Positions 19,401 to 28,900 of a stretch of DNA of 64,000 bases are shown one piece after another. Source of the stretch: Tisiphia sp964030975 (GTDB taxonomy: Bacteria > Pseudomonadota > Alphaproteobacteria > Rickettsiales > Rickettsiaceae); the NCBI RefSeq assembly GCF_964030975.1, contig NZ_CAXIQH010000001.1, positions 1,612,001 through 1,676,000 of the forward strand, in the 5' to 3' direction. The notes beneath the pieces are model-generated. The model had not been told where the DNA came from, ran no database searches, and was given only the letters and a program-made list of their open reading frames with translations. Position 1 is the stretch's first letter. Every line of letters begins with the position of its first letter. The translations under genes were made by a program, and so were the position numbers.

Positions 19401-19521
19401 AATGAATCATTTTCGGCGATAAGCTAACTTTCTGCTGTGCTAAGAAATCAATAGTATTTAAAGTTTCTTGTTGAAATGATAAGTTGTCGATTTTATCAAG
19501 AATGAGTTCAAATCTTGCCAT
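16384..19521 (-). CDS. SecA-like motor part of the interrupted giant toxin
   Basis: The N-terminal ~500 residues are helical repeats, ARM/HEAT-like in feel (HYVEQCLDNTSLQIAAFKVL). The rest is a full SecA-type DEAD motor: LVQISTGEGKSMAVAM (Walker A, ~552), VVTSSSVLAKRDAEE, IIDEVDSMLIDEG (~659), NIFGMTGTLGN (~872), LATNLAGRGTDLK and VEDQAFGRTSRQGKSG (~1030). True SecA is an essential stand-alone export ATPase of ~900 residues with a zinc tail; this one lacks that tail and continues into the toxin across the IS630, so it is not the housekeeping secA. The last few residues are IS-derived. Upstream of the ATG at 19521 the frame stays open to the IS5 edge at 19680, so the native start was further 5'. 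Confidence 0.8.
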   Translation of the reverse strand: MARFELILDKIDNLSFQQETLNTIDFLAQQKVSLSPKMIHYVEQCLDNTSLQIAAFKVLKNQADQGVYQLSTKCLDILDKLAERLGFKHLEFLKDTQNAAVNHEYLSIFTALLDIKYINNEVLSKLPSYNYWVRELLSYDLVMRTGTTDSYDLETFDVNLIELEKKHNYDLTSQDRDKLLLFLINLQQENSYNLKQINQILELLIDLPTDILSKLDKTKDAEYELRLIWLKSKFFPNLGNVELQLLHQGLFEQNNWTISIVDLFLQCLPKDVSITQISNFLNFIQENEVSFEQVNELMTESLEKSGKNLLNKWQEVLSKYILGIYLAEQFSKIPRQTTEGQELIKLLEVGWSIKDIKELGNGILIKSNNNLQNLQKILKCTQIIYHYKIAEDFTSQDGLTVLNIIKDFDLDTIEIALHKLAIEQNFQQSLEKDIETLLNEIALKNKDDQLIQSLINNNVLKCEIQDIEQMYNCTSAILLNNKPIKLWSKEDIQNWSNLIKGSLAKLPEHQAEILAVIKKANILDSSHEPRVVQLLSVLLMLHTEDAGRLVQISTGEGKSMAVAMLAVIKALRGEVVDVVTSSSVLAKRDAEEKIAFYSMFNLTVKDNNDSSYADPKEKDCYTKNIVYGSVENFQFDLLRDAHSGLDIRKGRAFGIVIIDEVDSMLIDEGSKIAKLSSPLPQMEYLEHLLSLTWQHLEKIEQHFHYSHGTNQLLWIKCDFTTDHGELRLANTDDSYEDNVVKVHDRFEYTRFLLHEYLKQYINQLEGCFVVPSHLRDFALFQIDKWISSALCAKYVFEEGKHYLVAEGSNKSNKIVPVDFANTGVLQFKTSWSNGLHQFLEIKHDLKVSPENLTTSFISNMGFFNKYGKNIFGMTGTLGNKDTHELLEDIYPIKISFIPTYKHKQFIELPGIVATSNYSWLSEITGSIISEAKKGRAILVICETINDVEKIKHALAVNNYPVSKVNRYARNDNEEYLAVSRNVDSGEIILATNLAGRGTDLKTTTQVEKAGGLHVCLTFLPDNQRVEDQAFGRTSRQGKSGIALNI

Positions 19522-19680
19522 ACAGTCATTTAATAAGAACGACCTATGTGCTTCTATGTTACTGCTAATAAATAGTTTCTTAATAAAAGCTAGGAATATA
19601 TGATCCTGGATTGTAGGTAATATTACTTTTGCAAATGACTCGTTGATAGGAATTTCGTGCTTTAATAATAAGAGTTCTAG

Positions 19681-20537
19681 GGCGTGTCATCAATTCAACA
19701 AAATTACAGAAGCAGCAAGATGAATCGCCCCCAAAAAGTTTTGAGCCGTTTTATCATAGCGTGTTGCAATCGCCCTATATTGTTTAAGCTTAGCAAAAAA
19801 ATTCTCAATTAAGTGCCGTGCCTTATAAAGCTCTGTATCCAATTCTATTGGAATTCTGCGATTCTTCCTTGATGGAATTACAGCCACACAACCTTTTTCT
19901 TTTAGCCTATTCCTTACCCGCTCATATGCATCATAAGCCTTATCTGCAAGTACATGCAATCCTTGTGTTAGTCTTTCCATTAGTGCATCACTCCCTTGCA
20001 AATCATGTGCCTGTCCTGCTGTTAAATGAAAGCCAGTCGGGTTACCAAGTCCATCAACAGTTGCATGTATTTTAGTCGACAAACCACCCTTGCTACGACC
20101 AATAGCTTGATCAGTTGTTATGACTTTTTTTTTGCACCAGCACTATGTTGATGTGCACGCACTATTGTAGAATCGATCATCGCATACTCATTGTCTGCAT
20201 CAGCTGCAAGTAACTCAAATACCTTCTGCCAAACTCCTCTCTGACTCCATCTTGTATGTCTTGTATGAATTACCCTAAAATCCCCAAATCTCTCAGGCAA
20301 ATCTCTCAGGCAAATCTCTCCAAGCTATTCCTGCTCTATATCTATATAGTACCGCCTCTACAAAAAGACGATTGTCCTTAGCTGTTACTCCTACATCTCC
20401 TTCTTTTCCAGGTAGTATATCCTTTATCCTATCCCATTGCTCATCTCTTAAAGCATATCGACGCATTTCAACAATCCTTTAGTTTTTTATAAACTTAATG
20501 ATTTATATCACTATGTCAACTCATTTGATGACACGCC
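19681..20537 (-). mobile_element. IS5-family insertion sequence, copy 1
   Basis: 857 bp with inverted ends ggcgtgtcatca and tgatgacacgcc, flanked by CTAG at 19677-19680 and 20538-20541. The second copy at 54505-55487 is near-identical apart from a MITE. This copy cuts the 5' part of the toxin frame. Confidence 0.9.
19690..20466 (-). pseudogene. IS5-family transposase (copy 1), frame broken by 13-bp duplication
   Basis: OrfA (MRRYALRDEQWERIKDILPG) and orfB (MSTKIHATVDGLGNPTGFHL) are split at a run of A near 20110, the usual programmed frameshift of this subgroup. The Asp residues lie in AMIDSTIVRAHQ and VLADKAYDA, and the Glu in ARHLIENFFAKLKQY. Compared with copy 2, this one carries an extra tandem 13 bases (caggcaaatctct, around 20295-20320) that shifts the orfA frame, so it is probably dead. 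Confidence 0.82.
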
Positions 20538-21293
20538 CTAGAATGTTTTGAAGAATTGGTTTTGAGAAATTTCGGAGTATTCGTGTATTCAGGTACTAAA
20601 TGTACACTGTGTTTACTATCTTTCCCCTTGTTTTACGATCCAATCAAACAATCATTCGAGTATATATAGTGAAACCTATTGAATTAGGTGATACAAACTT
20701 TGTGTCATACCTGCGAAAGCAGGTATCTAGATTCCCGCCTTCGCGGGAATGACATCTTACAATCGTTATGTTCTTTATCACCTAATCCTATAGGCATAAC
20801 TATATCAACTATATTATTTAATTTCTTCCATTTAAGTTTCTTTCTTAATTAACTTACTTGACAAACTTCTTTGACTTGTAAACCTTAAATGATAAATTTA
20901 GGAAGTTTTATTATTCCTAAAATCATACGCTTTATATAGTAAAGATGTATTTTGGTATGTAAAGTAATTGTTATAAAAAATAGTAAAGATATTAAATTTA
21001 GTGGCAATTATGCAATGATTACATAATTAGTTGTAGATTGTAACTCGATAATCAAGTTTTAGAAGTGTTGACCTGGAAGTCTGTTGGACTTAGTTTGGAA
21101 TGGTATAAAATTACAATATTTAGTATTTTTTATAGCGTAGTTTTTCTGAGATTTGCTAAATTGTGATTGTGTGATACTTGTAACATATATTGCTAGTGTC
21201 GTAAAAAATGTTATACTGTTCTGTATGAATAATGTAGACCTTATAAACGTTATTTTCTTACAACTCCTTAGGCAAAAAAATCCCTAAAATAGT
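20538..21293. other. AT-rich gap, no intact gene
   Basis: Holds a MITE copy at 20667-20802. The toxin frame continues for only about 18 codons past the IS5 before a stop. I see no gene in the remainder. Confidence 0.6.
20667..20802 (-). mobile_element. 136-bp MITE, complete copy
   Basis: tagtgaaacctattg ... aggcataacta, flanked by TA on both sides, with the usual inner hairpins. Confidence 0.88.
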
Positions 21294-21565
21294 TTATTCT
21301 AATATGAGCATAGAGGCTTGAATAATTAATAATTTTATGTCTATTGTGGTTCTAAAATTGTCCACTACGCCCCGCCATTCGGTACAAGTTATCATTTTTC
21401 CAAAAATATCGAACGGGAAAAGTAGAGAGTGCTCAAGTTTTCTGCCATTCAGTTCAAGGTTCTGAAATACGAAATTTATCATTTTATGTTTTTGAGGAAT
21501 TTCAGAACCTTTAAAAGTTTCATAGCTTTGTGATGCTATAGTTATTAGCATTGTAGCCGTATCAG
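21294..21565 (-). pseudogene. Serine recombinase C-terminal remnant
   Basis: About 88 residues (ITIASQSYETFKGSEIPQKH, FPFDIFGKM, TEWRGVV) align with the tail of the recombinase at 23735 (ELASGASEAFKGSTVEGKRK, PPFDMFVKC, EEWCALV). Only the C-terminal domain survives; the catalytic and zinc-ribbon parts are gone. It lies 45 bases beyond the AAA-ATPase gene, so that gene is bracketed by two related recombinase tails. Confidence 0.75.
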
Positions 21566-21596
21566 TAAATTATCGTACCTAAATCCTATATTAGGC

Positions 21597-23447
21597 TTAA
21601 GAAACCATATCAATTTGATACTGCAATGCAACTTCTTTACCACGAAAAGCCATAGCAATTTTAATGATTTTCTGAATATGTGAATATTCTTTTATTTTAG
21701 TATCATATTGTTTTCTCACAATTTGATCCAACCCTTCTTTTGCAACAGATTTTAGAATATCAGGAGATTTGCATATTTTATATTCAATAATAATAGCATT
21801 GTTATGTTTTCCGACTTTAGGTAGCAATATAATATCAGCTCTACCACTGCCGCTCTCTCTTTCACTTTCTATGATATAGCCAGGAGATAACGTGTTAATT
21901 AAACCTAGCATAAAACCACTATAAAATAGCTCGGCTTTTTTCTCACCAGTTTGATGAAAACTAGTAGCGTTTAGTAATAATTCTTGTAATTTTTCTCTAA
22001 ATTCCTCTAATCGTTCGTTAGGTAATAGGGTGACAAGAGGATAATATAAAGAACTATCCATCTGTAATTTGCTACTCACCCATTGTAATAGCCTGGTTTC
22101 ATATATATATTCTACTTCCTTATTAGGCACTGATAATTCGTAGATATCTTTTGCAGGTTCAATAGCTGTTGGGTTTAAATAACCGCTAAATAGTAAAAGA
22201 CTAAATAACCCACTTCGCGTATTAATATCACTGAAAGTGATTTGTTTGGTAATAGGTGCGATGATACTTTTGCCACTAGCTAATTGTTGGAGATCAATTT
22301 GCATTTCATCGGATAGTAATATTTTATCAACCAAACCAGTGCCACCGCTATCTAGCCAATAATGATCAAGTTTGCCCTCATTAGATAAACACTGCATAAT
22401 TGACCAGGGATTGTAAATTACCTCACCACCAAAATTATAACCATTATACCAACCTTTAATTTGATCGGGATCAGTATCGAGTGGTACTTTGGTCAATAAC
22501 TCATCAACTTCCGCTTGGGTAAAGCCATAAAACTTAGCAAACTTTTTATCTAGTAAGGTATATTCACTAACATTATTCAAATCTGAAAATAAATTAGCTT
22601 TAGCAACCCGTAATATACCAGTTATTACTCCTTTTTCTACACAACTATTAGTCTTTAAGCTACTACCAAACATGCCGCGAAATAATTCAAGTACCTGCTC
22701 AAACTCTTCCAGCTTACTATCAAATTTAATGTAAGAGCTATTGATCGGCGTGTCGTATTCATCAATTAATATATAGACTTTCTGATTAAAATACTTAAAG
22801 AGTAATTCGCTTAAAAATTTTAAACTATCTTTTAAGTCTTCCTTATCAACCTTTCCTGTAAAATATCGACTTAACTTTTCCTTTTGTACATCATCTAGTA
22901 AATTTTCATCTTTTGCTATATAATGCTTTAAGTACCGATGGTTTACAAATAACTTAGTTACTTGATTTTTTATCCCACTTTCAATTTCCTGGTAACTACT
23001 ACCTTTAACGTCTTTAAGATTGAGCAGAATCACAGGGTAACTGCCTTGTTGAACCATGGCATATTCATTATCGTTAATCTTTAAAGGTTCTAAAGTTCTT
23101 TTTCCTTTAATACCTAAATCTACTATACCACCGGTAAATAGCATGCGATTGACTCTATCTTCTGTAGGTAAAGGAACACCATTTTGGTCAATTTCTATCT
23201 CAAAAAATTTTTGGAGCATACTCATATTCAAACTCTTACCCCATCGCCTTGGTCTGGTGATGAGTATAACCTTACCACTATCTTCCAATAATTCTTTGAT
23301 CATTAAGCTTTTATCAACAAAGATATCACTATTAACTAGCAAATCATAAAACTCATCTGTTCCTACCATCATTTTGGGTGGCTTACTATTAGCACTAATG
23401 ATATTAATTTCTTTGGTTGATATATTATCAGAAAGTTCTACTGTCAT
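21597..23447 (-). CDS. AAA-ATPase-like protein with C-terminal PD-(D/E)XK nuclease domain
   Basis: A 616-residue protein of the widespread AAA-ATPase-like/PDDEXK_9 family found in intracellular bacteria. Near the N-terminus are FVDKSLMIKELL and the Walker A-like RPRRWGKSLNMSML; YILIDEYDTPI near 240 is Walker B. The C-terminal nuclease motif is GRADIILLP then IIIEYKI (D-E-K pattern). The family's role is not firmly known; suggestions include mobile-element functions. The gene is intact, stands alone in its transcriptional direction between recombinase fragments, and starts at ATG 23447. Confidence 0.85.
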   Translation of the reverse strand: MTVELSDNISTKEINIISANSKPPKMMVGTDEFYDLLVNSDIFVDKSLMIKELLEDSGKVILITRPRRWGKSLNMSMLQKFFEIEIDQNGVPLPTEDRVNRMLFTGGIVDLGIKGKRTLEPLKINDNEYAMVQQGSYPVILLNLKDVKGSSYQEIESGIKNQVTKLFVNHRYLKHYIAKDENLLDDVQKEKLSRYFTGKVDKEDLKDSLKFLSELLFKYFNQKVYILIDEYDTPINSSYIKFDSKLEEFEQVLELFRGMFGSSLKTNSCVEKGVITGILRVAKANLFSDLNNVSEYTLLDKKFAKFYGFTQAEVDELLTKVPLDTDPDQIKGWYNGYNFGGEVIYNPWSIMQCLSNEGKLDHYWLDSGGTGLVDKILLSDEMQIDLQQLASGKSIIAPITKQITFSDINTRSGLFSLLLFSGYLNPTAIEPAKDIYELSVPNKEVEYIYETRLLQWVSSKLQMDSSLYYPLVTLLPNERLEEFREKLQELLLNATSFHQTGEKKAELFYSGFMLGLINTLSPGYIIESERESGSGRADIILLPKVGKHNNAIIIEYKICKSPDILKSVAKEGLDQIVRKQYDTKIKEYSHIQKIIKIAMAFRGKEVALQYQIDMVS

Positions 23448-23734
23448 GTTAATTTTGTTATATGAGAAATACTATTATAAACTTTATTAAGTAAATAATA
23501 ACACAAACAAGCTAGCCTAGCGAGTAGATTTATATAAAATAAAATTCTTATACTGCACGTATGATTAATCTAAATTGCGGTGCGGCACCATTAATAAAAA
23601 TTACAATTAGTTGAATAAATTCAAAATAAAAAAATGATACAAGAGTGAATTAGTCACCTAATATTAGACAGATTCCTTAAAATTGATATAGTATTTTATA
23701 ATAAAAGTGTTGAGATGAGTTATGTTAATTGAAG

Positions 23735-25294
23735 TTAAGCATAATTGTCATTGAGTGAAAGTGATAGGGGTAAAGAACATTGGACGGTAGCCATTCTTAA
23801 CTCTGTCAAGGTTACCAAACTAGACACTAGGGCGCACCATTCTTCGATTTTGGTACATTTTACGAACATATCAAACGGTGGACGTAGCTTAAAGTCTAGC
23901 TTCCCGGTTTTTATTTCCAGGTTAACAAATACTAAATTTATCAATTTGCGTTTTCCTTCGACAGTGGAACCTTTGAAGGCTTCTGACGCTCCGGAAGCCA
24001 ATTCTACTAAGTTGACCAGGCATTCTGAAAATTTATCATCGGCATTGTCGTGACTTGCTATTTCGTTGACAATATCCTCTCGTTTTTTGGTTAATTGCTG
24101 ACGCTTTTCTTCATATACTTCTTTTGTCAGATCGCCATCTAAAAATAAATCTGTTAGCTTATCCATACGAGTTTTCATCTTTGTGTGTTCAGATTGTAAC
24201 TCAGATATACGGCTCTTATGATAACCTTGTTCGATACTGGCTGAGCTTTTTATATAAGATATTACTTCTTTCAGTAACTCAGGCTTTAATCTTAGTGTTT
24301 CAAAAACCTTTTCGACTTCTTTTAATATTATTTCTTCTTTCACGTATATTGCCCTATTATTGTTATCTGGATCCCATGCTCGTAAATATGTCCATTCACC
24401 AACTTCACCATTACCGTAAGTTTTCTTTTTGGTAGCAGCAGTAACTATTCGACCAGTAGACGCACATTTTATTAATCCTCTAAATATATACTCTTTTTCT
24501 CCATATTTAAATGGTTTTTTGTTCCAACCAAGTCGAACTGCCTGGCAAGCATCAAATACCTCCTTGGTAATAATAGGTGGGTAGATATGTGGGTATTCTT
24601 TTTTAGTTTTTAATACTCTCATTACTCCATAGTAAAATGGGTTTGTAATAATGGAATAAAGATGTGATTGACATAACTGACCTTGATTACCTCTAGAATT
24701 ACGTAATCCCCATTCTTTTGTTTTCTCTAGCATCTCAGATAGAGTATGAGCCCCTGTAGCATATGTTTCAAATAATTTTTTGATCAAAGGAACACGAGCT
24801 GGGTCAACTATTATTTTACCTTTGCCTCTATCTCTGCTATTATTGCTTTTTATATGCAAATAGCCTATAGGTGCTGTGCTTATCCACTCTCCTTGACGGA
24901 GCTTTTGAGCAATACTGCGATTTACATTATCTCTAAGGTTATCTACGTAAGATTGAGCCATCATCACAAAAAGATTCCATACCATTTTTTCTTGGGATGT
25001 AGAGTATCTATGAATGATACAATTTTCCGTATAAAAATGTAATTCGATTTTTCCTCTTTCAATTAGATCATTTAGTAAAGGGGTTTCTTTATAACTACGT
25101 TGCATTCTATCTACCTTATCCGCTACTATTGCGATAACTTCTTTATGCTTTTTAGCAAAGTCAACAGTTTCCTGGAACTTTTTACGATTACCTACTGTTG
25201 ATGATTCAGAAAATTCAAAGGTTTTTAAGATTTCTAAATTTTTACGTATACAATATTCCTGTAATCTATATTTTTGAGCTTCTATAGAGTATCC
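23735..25294 (-). pseudogene. Large serine recombinase, N-terminus lost to ISAs1
   Basis: The frame continues 5' of the ATG at 25105 to the IS edge (RGYSIEAQKYRLQEY; VIAIVADKVDRMQRS), so the start was further upstream. Remaining: part of the resolvase catalytic domain, the recombinase domain (APIGYLHIK; LYSIITNPFYYGVMRV), a coiled coil with degenerate zinc ribbon (RGLIKCASTGRIV) and the C-terminal tail. The nucleophilic serine segment (usually YxRVSS near residue 10) is missing, so catalysis is not expected. No candidate N-terminal piece is seen right of the IS. Confidence 0.8.
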
Positions 25295-25458
25295 ACGGCG
25301 GTCTCATGAACAGAAGGTAAAGAAATGTTAATAATAAAGTTTTTGCAAATAGTGGAGTAATATCGTAAGAATCTCTTAATAAAATAATTATTATTTGGAG
25401 ATAGTGATGTTAAGAGAGAGAGAATTCGTCAAGAACTTTGCAGAACATTTTTGCGATA

Positions 25459-25594
25459 TAGTTATGCCCATAGGATTAGGTGATAAAGAACATAACGATT
25501 GTAAGTTGTCATTCCCGCGAAGGCGGGAATCTAGATGCCTGCTTTCGCAAGGTTAACACAAAGTTTGTATCACCTAATTCAATAGGTTTCACTA
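25459..25594 (+). mobile_element. 136-bp MITE, complete copy (in ISAs1 transposase 5' part)
   Basis: tagttatgcccatagg ... ggtttcacta with TA at 25457-25458 and 25595-25596; removal joins TGCGATAT to TGAAGAT in frame. Confidence 0.9.
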
Positions 25595-26465
25595 TATTGA
25601 AGATCATAGACAAGAAAGTAAGATAGCATATCCCTTAATAGAGTTAGTGTTTTTAGCAATAGTAGCGGTTGCCGCACGGGCGGAGAGTTGGGAGGAGATT
25701 GAAGAATTTGGCAAGGCACATATTGATACTTTGAGAGAATATTTTCCGTTTGAAAATGGTACGCCTAGTGATTGTACAATTAGACGTTTTTTTACTAGTC
25801 TTGATTCTAGTCAATTAAATAAGGTGTTAGTAAAATATTTTACTAACAATTTAAGTGAAAAACATTATGCAATAGATGGTAAAACGCTGAGAGGAACAAA
25901 ACATGAGGGTATCAGAGCATTACATTTTTTAAATGTATATGCAGCTGAATCAGGTATAACTTTATTCGGCAAAGTTATTGATAGTAAAAAGAATGAGATT
26001 ACATCTATTCCAGAAGCAATAGAGTGTTTGGATATCAAAGGAGCAATAGTTAGTATTGATGCAATGGGGTGTCAAAAAAATATAGCTAAGCAAATTGTAG
26101 AGAAAGAGGGTGAATATATTTTGGGTTTAAAGATGAATCACCCTGGATTGTACAACGAGGTTGAAAAAGCTTTTCAGACAGAGGTTTTTGAGTTTTTAGG
26201 AACGGATATTGCAGGAACATATGAAAAGGGACATGGCAGAATTGAGGAAAGAAAATGTCGCATAATTCGTGATATTAAGAAAATAACTAATGATGATCAA
26301 TGGGCTAGTTTGAGTTCTGTTATTGAGATCAAAAGAAAAGTAGTTGAAAAAAATAAAGTGTCAGAATCAGTAAATTATTATATCAGTAGTTCCAACAATT
26401 CTGCTGAAGTAATGTTAAAGAATATAAGGTCCCATTGGGGAGTTGAATCTATGCATTGGATACTA

Positions 26466-26601
26466 TAGTGAAACCTATTGAATTAGGTGATACAAACTTT
26501 GTGTCATACCTGCGAAAGCAGGTATCTAGATTCCCGCCTTCGCGGGAATGACAACTTACAATCGTTATGTTCTTTATCACCTAATCCTATGAGCATAACT
26601 A
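26466..26601 (-). mobile_element. 136-bp MITE, complete copy (in ISAs1 transposase 3' part)
   Basis: tagtgaaacctattg ... gagcataacta with TA at 26464-26465 and 26602-26603; removal joins MHWIL to DVVFNED in frame. Confidence 0.9.
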
Positions 26602-27032
26602 TAGACGTGGTATTTAACGAGGATGCAAGTAGCATAAGACAAGGCAATGCTCCTGCGAATATGGCAATTATCAGAAGATTTGTATTAAATATTTTAAATA
26701 AAATAAAGACTAAAAGGGAGACTAGACCCAAAATGATGCTTACTATGGGTTGGTCACCAAAGAACTTAAAACGTTTTACTAATGCTTTAATAGAAATTAA
26801 CTAATTGTTCATGAGGCCGCCGTGGTAGTACAGATATTTGATATGCAAGGTAAATTTTGTAATAAAGCAAAAATAATCAAGGATTAAATCTGTTTTACAT
26901 ATGGGCTTAAGATCATTAAAAATGATAGTATAGATAATAATATTTTGTAGCAAAGCATATATTATATTGCCTGTTAAAAGTTTTTATGTCAAAACATATT
27001 TATTAAGGAGTTCCCTAAAATAGGTGGGTAAA

Positions 27033-27569
27033 ATGACTGAACGTTTAAAACATGACCAAATTTTCCGCAAAGCAATGGAGAATCCACTAGTAGCACATGA
27101 ATTCTTAAACGCCCATTTGCCTAAACATATTAAAGCTCTTATAGATTTCCCTAGTTTAAAATTTGAAAATACCAGTTTTATAGAGCAAAATCTAAGAGAT
27201 TCTATCTCTGATGTGTTATTTTCTGCTAAGTTTGATAGTAAGGATGGATATTTATTTCTCCTGATTGAGCACCAAAGTTCAGCTGATCACTTCATGGCAT
27301 ACAGGATGTTTAAATACCTAATTAATATCTGTGATAGATATTTAATTTTAAACCCCAAGACAAAGACTCTGCCGTTAGTCTACCCGCTAATATTTTATAA
27401 CGGGACGGAAAAATATAATGTTCCAAGGAACTTGTGGGATTTGTTTGAAGATAGTAAGCTAGCAAGGAGTAGCTGGATCAATGACTACCAATTAGTCAAT
27501 GTTCACGAGATACCAGATGAGCAGTTGAAACAAAGGGCGTGGTCAGGGATACTTGAATTTTTTTTAAAG
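27033..27569 (+). pseudogene. Rpn family recombination-promoting nuclease, cut by group II intron
   Basis: The N-terminal ~180 residues of an Rpn (transposase_31/PD-(D/E)XK) protein: KHDQIFRKAMENPLVAHEFL, FSAKFDSKDGYLFLLIEHQS (catalytic D, E.HQS), YPLIFYNGTEKYNVP, NLWDLF. It resembles the intact protein at 36542-37477. The native frame ends at FFLK, where the group II intron (GTGCGAC) begins; an accidental extension reads to 27605. No 3' exon is found. ATG at 27033 is preferred over GTG at 27024 by comparison with the paralogue. Confidence 0.8.
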
Positions 27570-28900
27570 GTGCGACCTGGAAAGTCGATTAAAGTAATTG
27601 ATTGATAGAATAAAGCGAAAGTTTAATTCTACTTAATCCTGCTGTTCTTCCGGCAGAGTCTATCGGGTCTGGCTTCCTTGGTAACGAGGGGGTTAGAAGC
27701 ACCCGAGACAATGTACCTCCTGGTTCAATCGGTATACGAGTCGTGAGATAGTATATAACTGCTAGTATCAAAGCGGTTGGAGGGCTAGGCTATGATGGTA
27801 AGGTGAACATACGTGAATTGCTGATAAAGATCGTTAGGAATAAGAGGCGGAAGATACTAATACGCCTCAACCAAAAAGGTAAATGGGTGGATAATGGATT
27901 CTTCAGTGCCATTACGAAGACAACAACCCCATCGGTCGAGAGGCAACACCTAACCCATTAATGTTACTTAATCTGGAACAGGGTAAGCCCCTTTACTTCA
28001 CCAAGAAATTGGTAGGTTAACCGTAAGGAAGATTGATAAGTAAGGGGGTAAACGATTCTGGAGAAAGCAAAGGCTGTTATGTAATGTAACAGATAGGAGA
28101 AAATTCTCCACGCGAAAGCGGGCAGACTTCCAGTTGGTCTTTGATGACAAGAAAATGAGTAAACAATTCGAATATGAGGAAAGCAAATAGATTGTGAGTA
28201 ATATTACTGGTGCACCCATAGACAATAGAATATCTAGTTGGTCTCAAATACAATGGGAACAACATGAGGTGATTGTTAGAAGATTACAAATGCGTATTGT
28301 CAAGGCTGAACAAAGTAAGAAATGGAACAAGGTGAAAGCCTTGTCTCGTATTCTTACAAGCTCTTTTGCTGCGAAAACACTAAGCATCAAACGAGTAGCT
28401 GAAATTAATAAAGGTAAAAACACTGTAGGCGTAGATGGAATTAAACTTGATTCCCCTACTGCTAAATGGCAGATGATTGCAAAATTGAAGAAGAAGGGAT
28501 ACAAACCAGAACCTCTAAGAAGAGTTATGATTAAGAAAGCAAATGGAAAATTAAGACCGCTAGGCATTCCAACAATGCGGGACAGATGTCAGCAAGCACT
28601 ATATTCGCTGCCTCTACTTCCCATAGCTGAATGCAAGGCAGATCCGAATTCCTATGGCTTTCGTCCAGGAAGATCTACAAAGGATGCTATCGAACAATGC
28701 TGGATAGCATTGCGAATGAAAATTTCGGCAAATTATGTTCTAGAAGGTGATATAAAAAGTTGTTTCGATGAGATAAGCCATGATTGGATAATGGAAAATA
28801 TTCCTATAGATAAATCCATTTTACAGAAATGGTTGAAAGCTGGATATATCGAAAGGAATAAATTCTATCCAACAAATAAAGGTACACCTCAAGGTTCATT
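27570..28900 (+). mobile_element. Group II intron, 3' truncated
   Basis: Starts with the canonical GTGCGAC 5' end inside the Rpn gene. Structured non-coding domains (about 27570-28190, including the ggcagagtct and gaggcaacac regions) precede a reverse transcriptase frame. The RT stops after the TPQG motif, where the RIT element begins, so the maturase domain and domains V-VI are missing. Confidence 0.78.

Larger units (their letters stand above)
25406..26804 (+). pseudogene. ISAs1-family transposase interrupted by two MITEs
   Basis: With both MITEs and one TA of each removed, one frame runs MLREREFVKNFAEHFCDIED ... SMHWILDVVFNEDASSIRQG ... NALIEIN. Motifs of the H-repeat/ISAs1 group are present: HYAIDGKTLRGTK, VSIDAMGCQKNIA, YILGLKMNHP and IRSHWGVESMHW. 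The two MITEs are in opposite orientations. The middle frame 25647-26468 still reads 273 residues but lacks both ends. Confidence 0.85.
25295..26825 (+). mobile_element. ISAs1-family insertion sequence with two MITEs inside
   Basis: Inverted ends ccacggcggtctcatgaaca and tgttcatgaggccgccgtgg (one mismatch). It contains one transposase gene broken by MITEs at 25459 and 26466. I could not identify a clear target duplication. Confidence 0.8.

Noticed and set aside
16384..19521. Housekeeping preprotein translocase SecA
   Set aside because: The motor motifs are present but preceded by ~500 residues of helical repeats, lacking the usual SecA N-terminus and zinc tail, and the frame continues past the IS630 into toxin domains.
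26826..27032. N-terminal fragment of the serine recombinase beyond the ISAs1 copy
   Set aside because: The minus-strand translation shows no resolvase motif such as YxRVSS.
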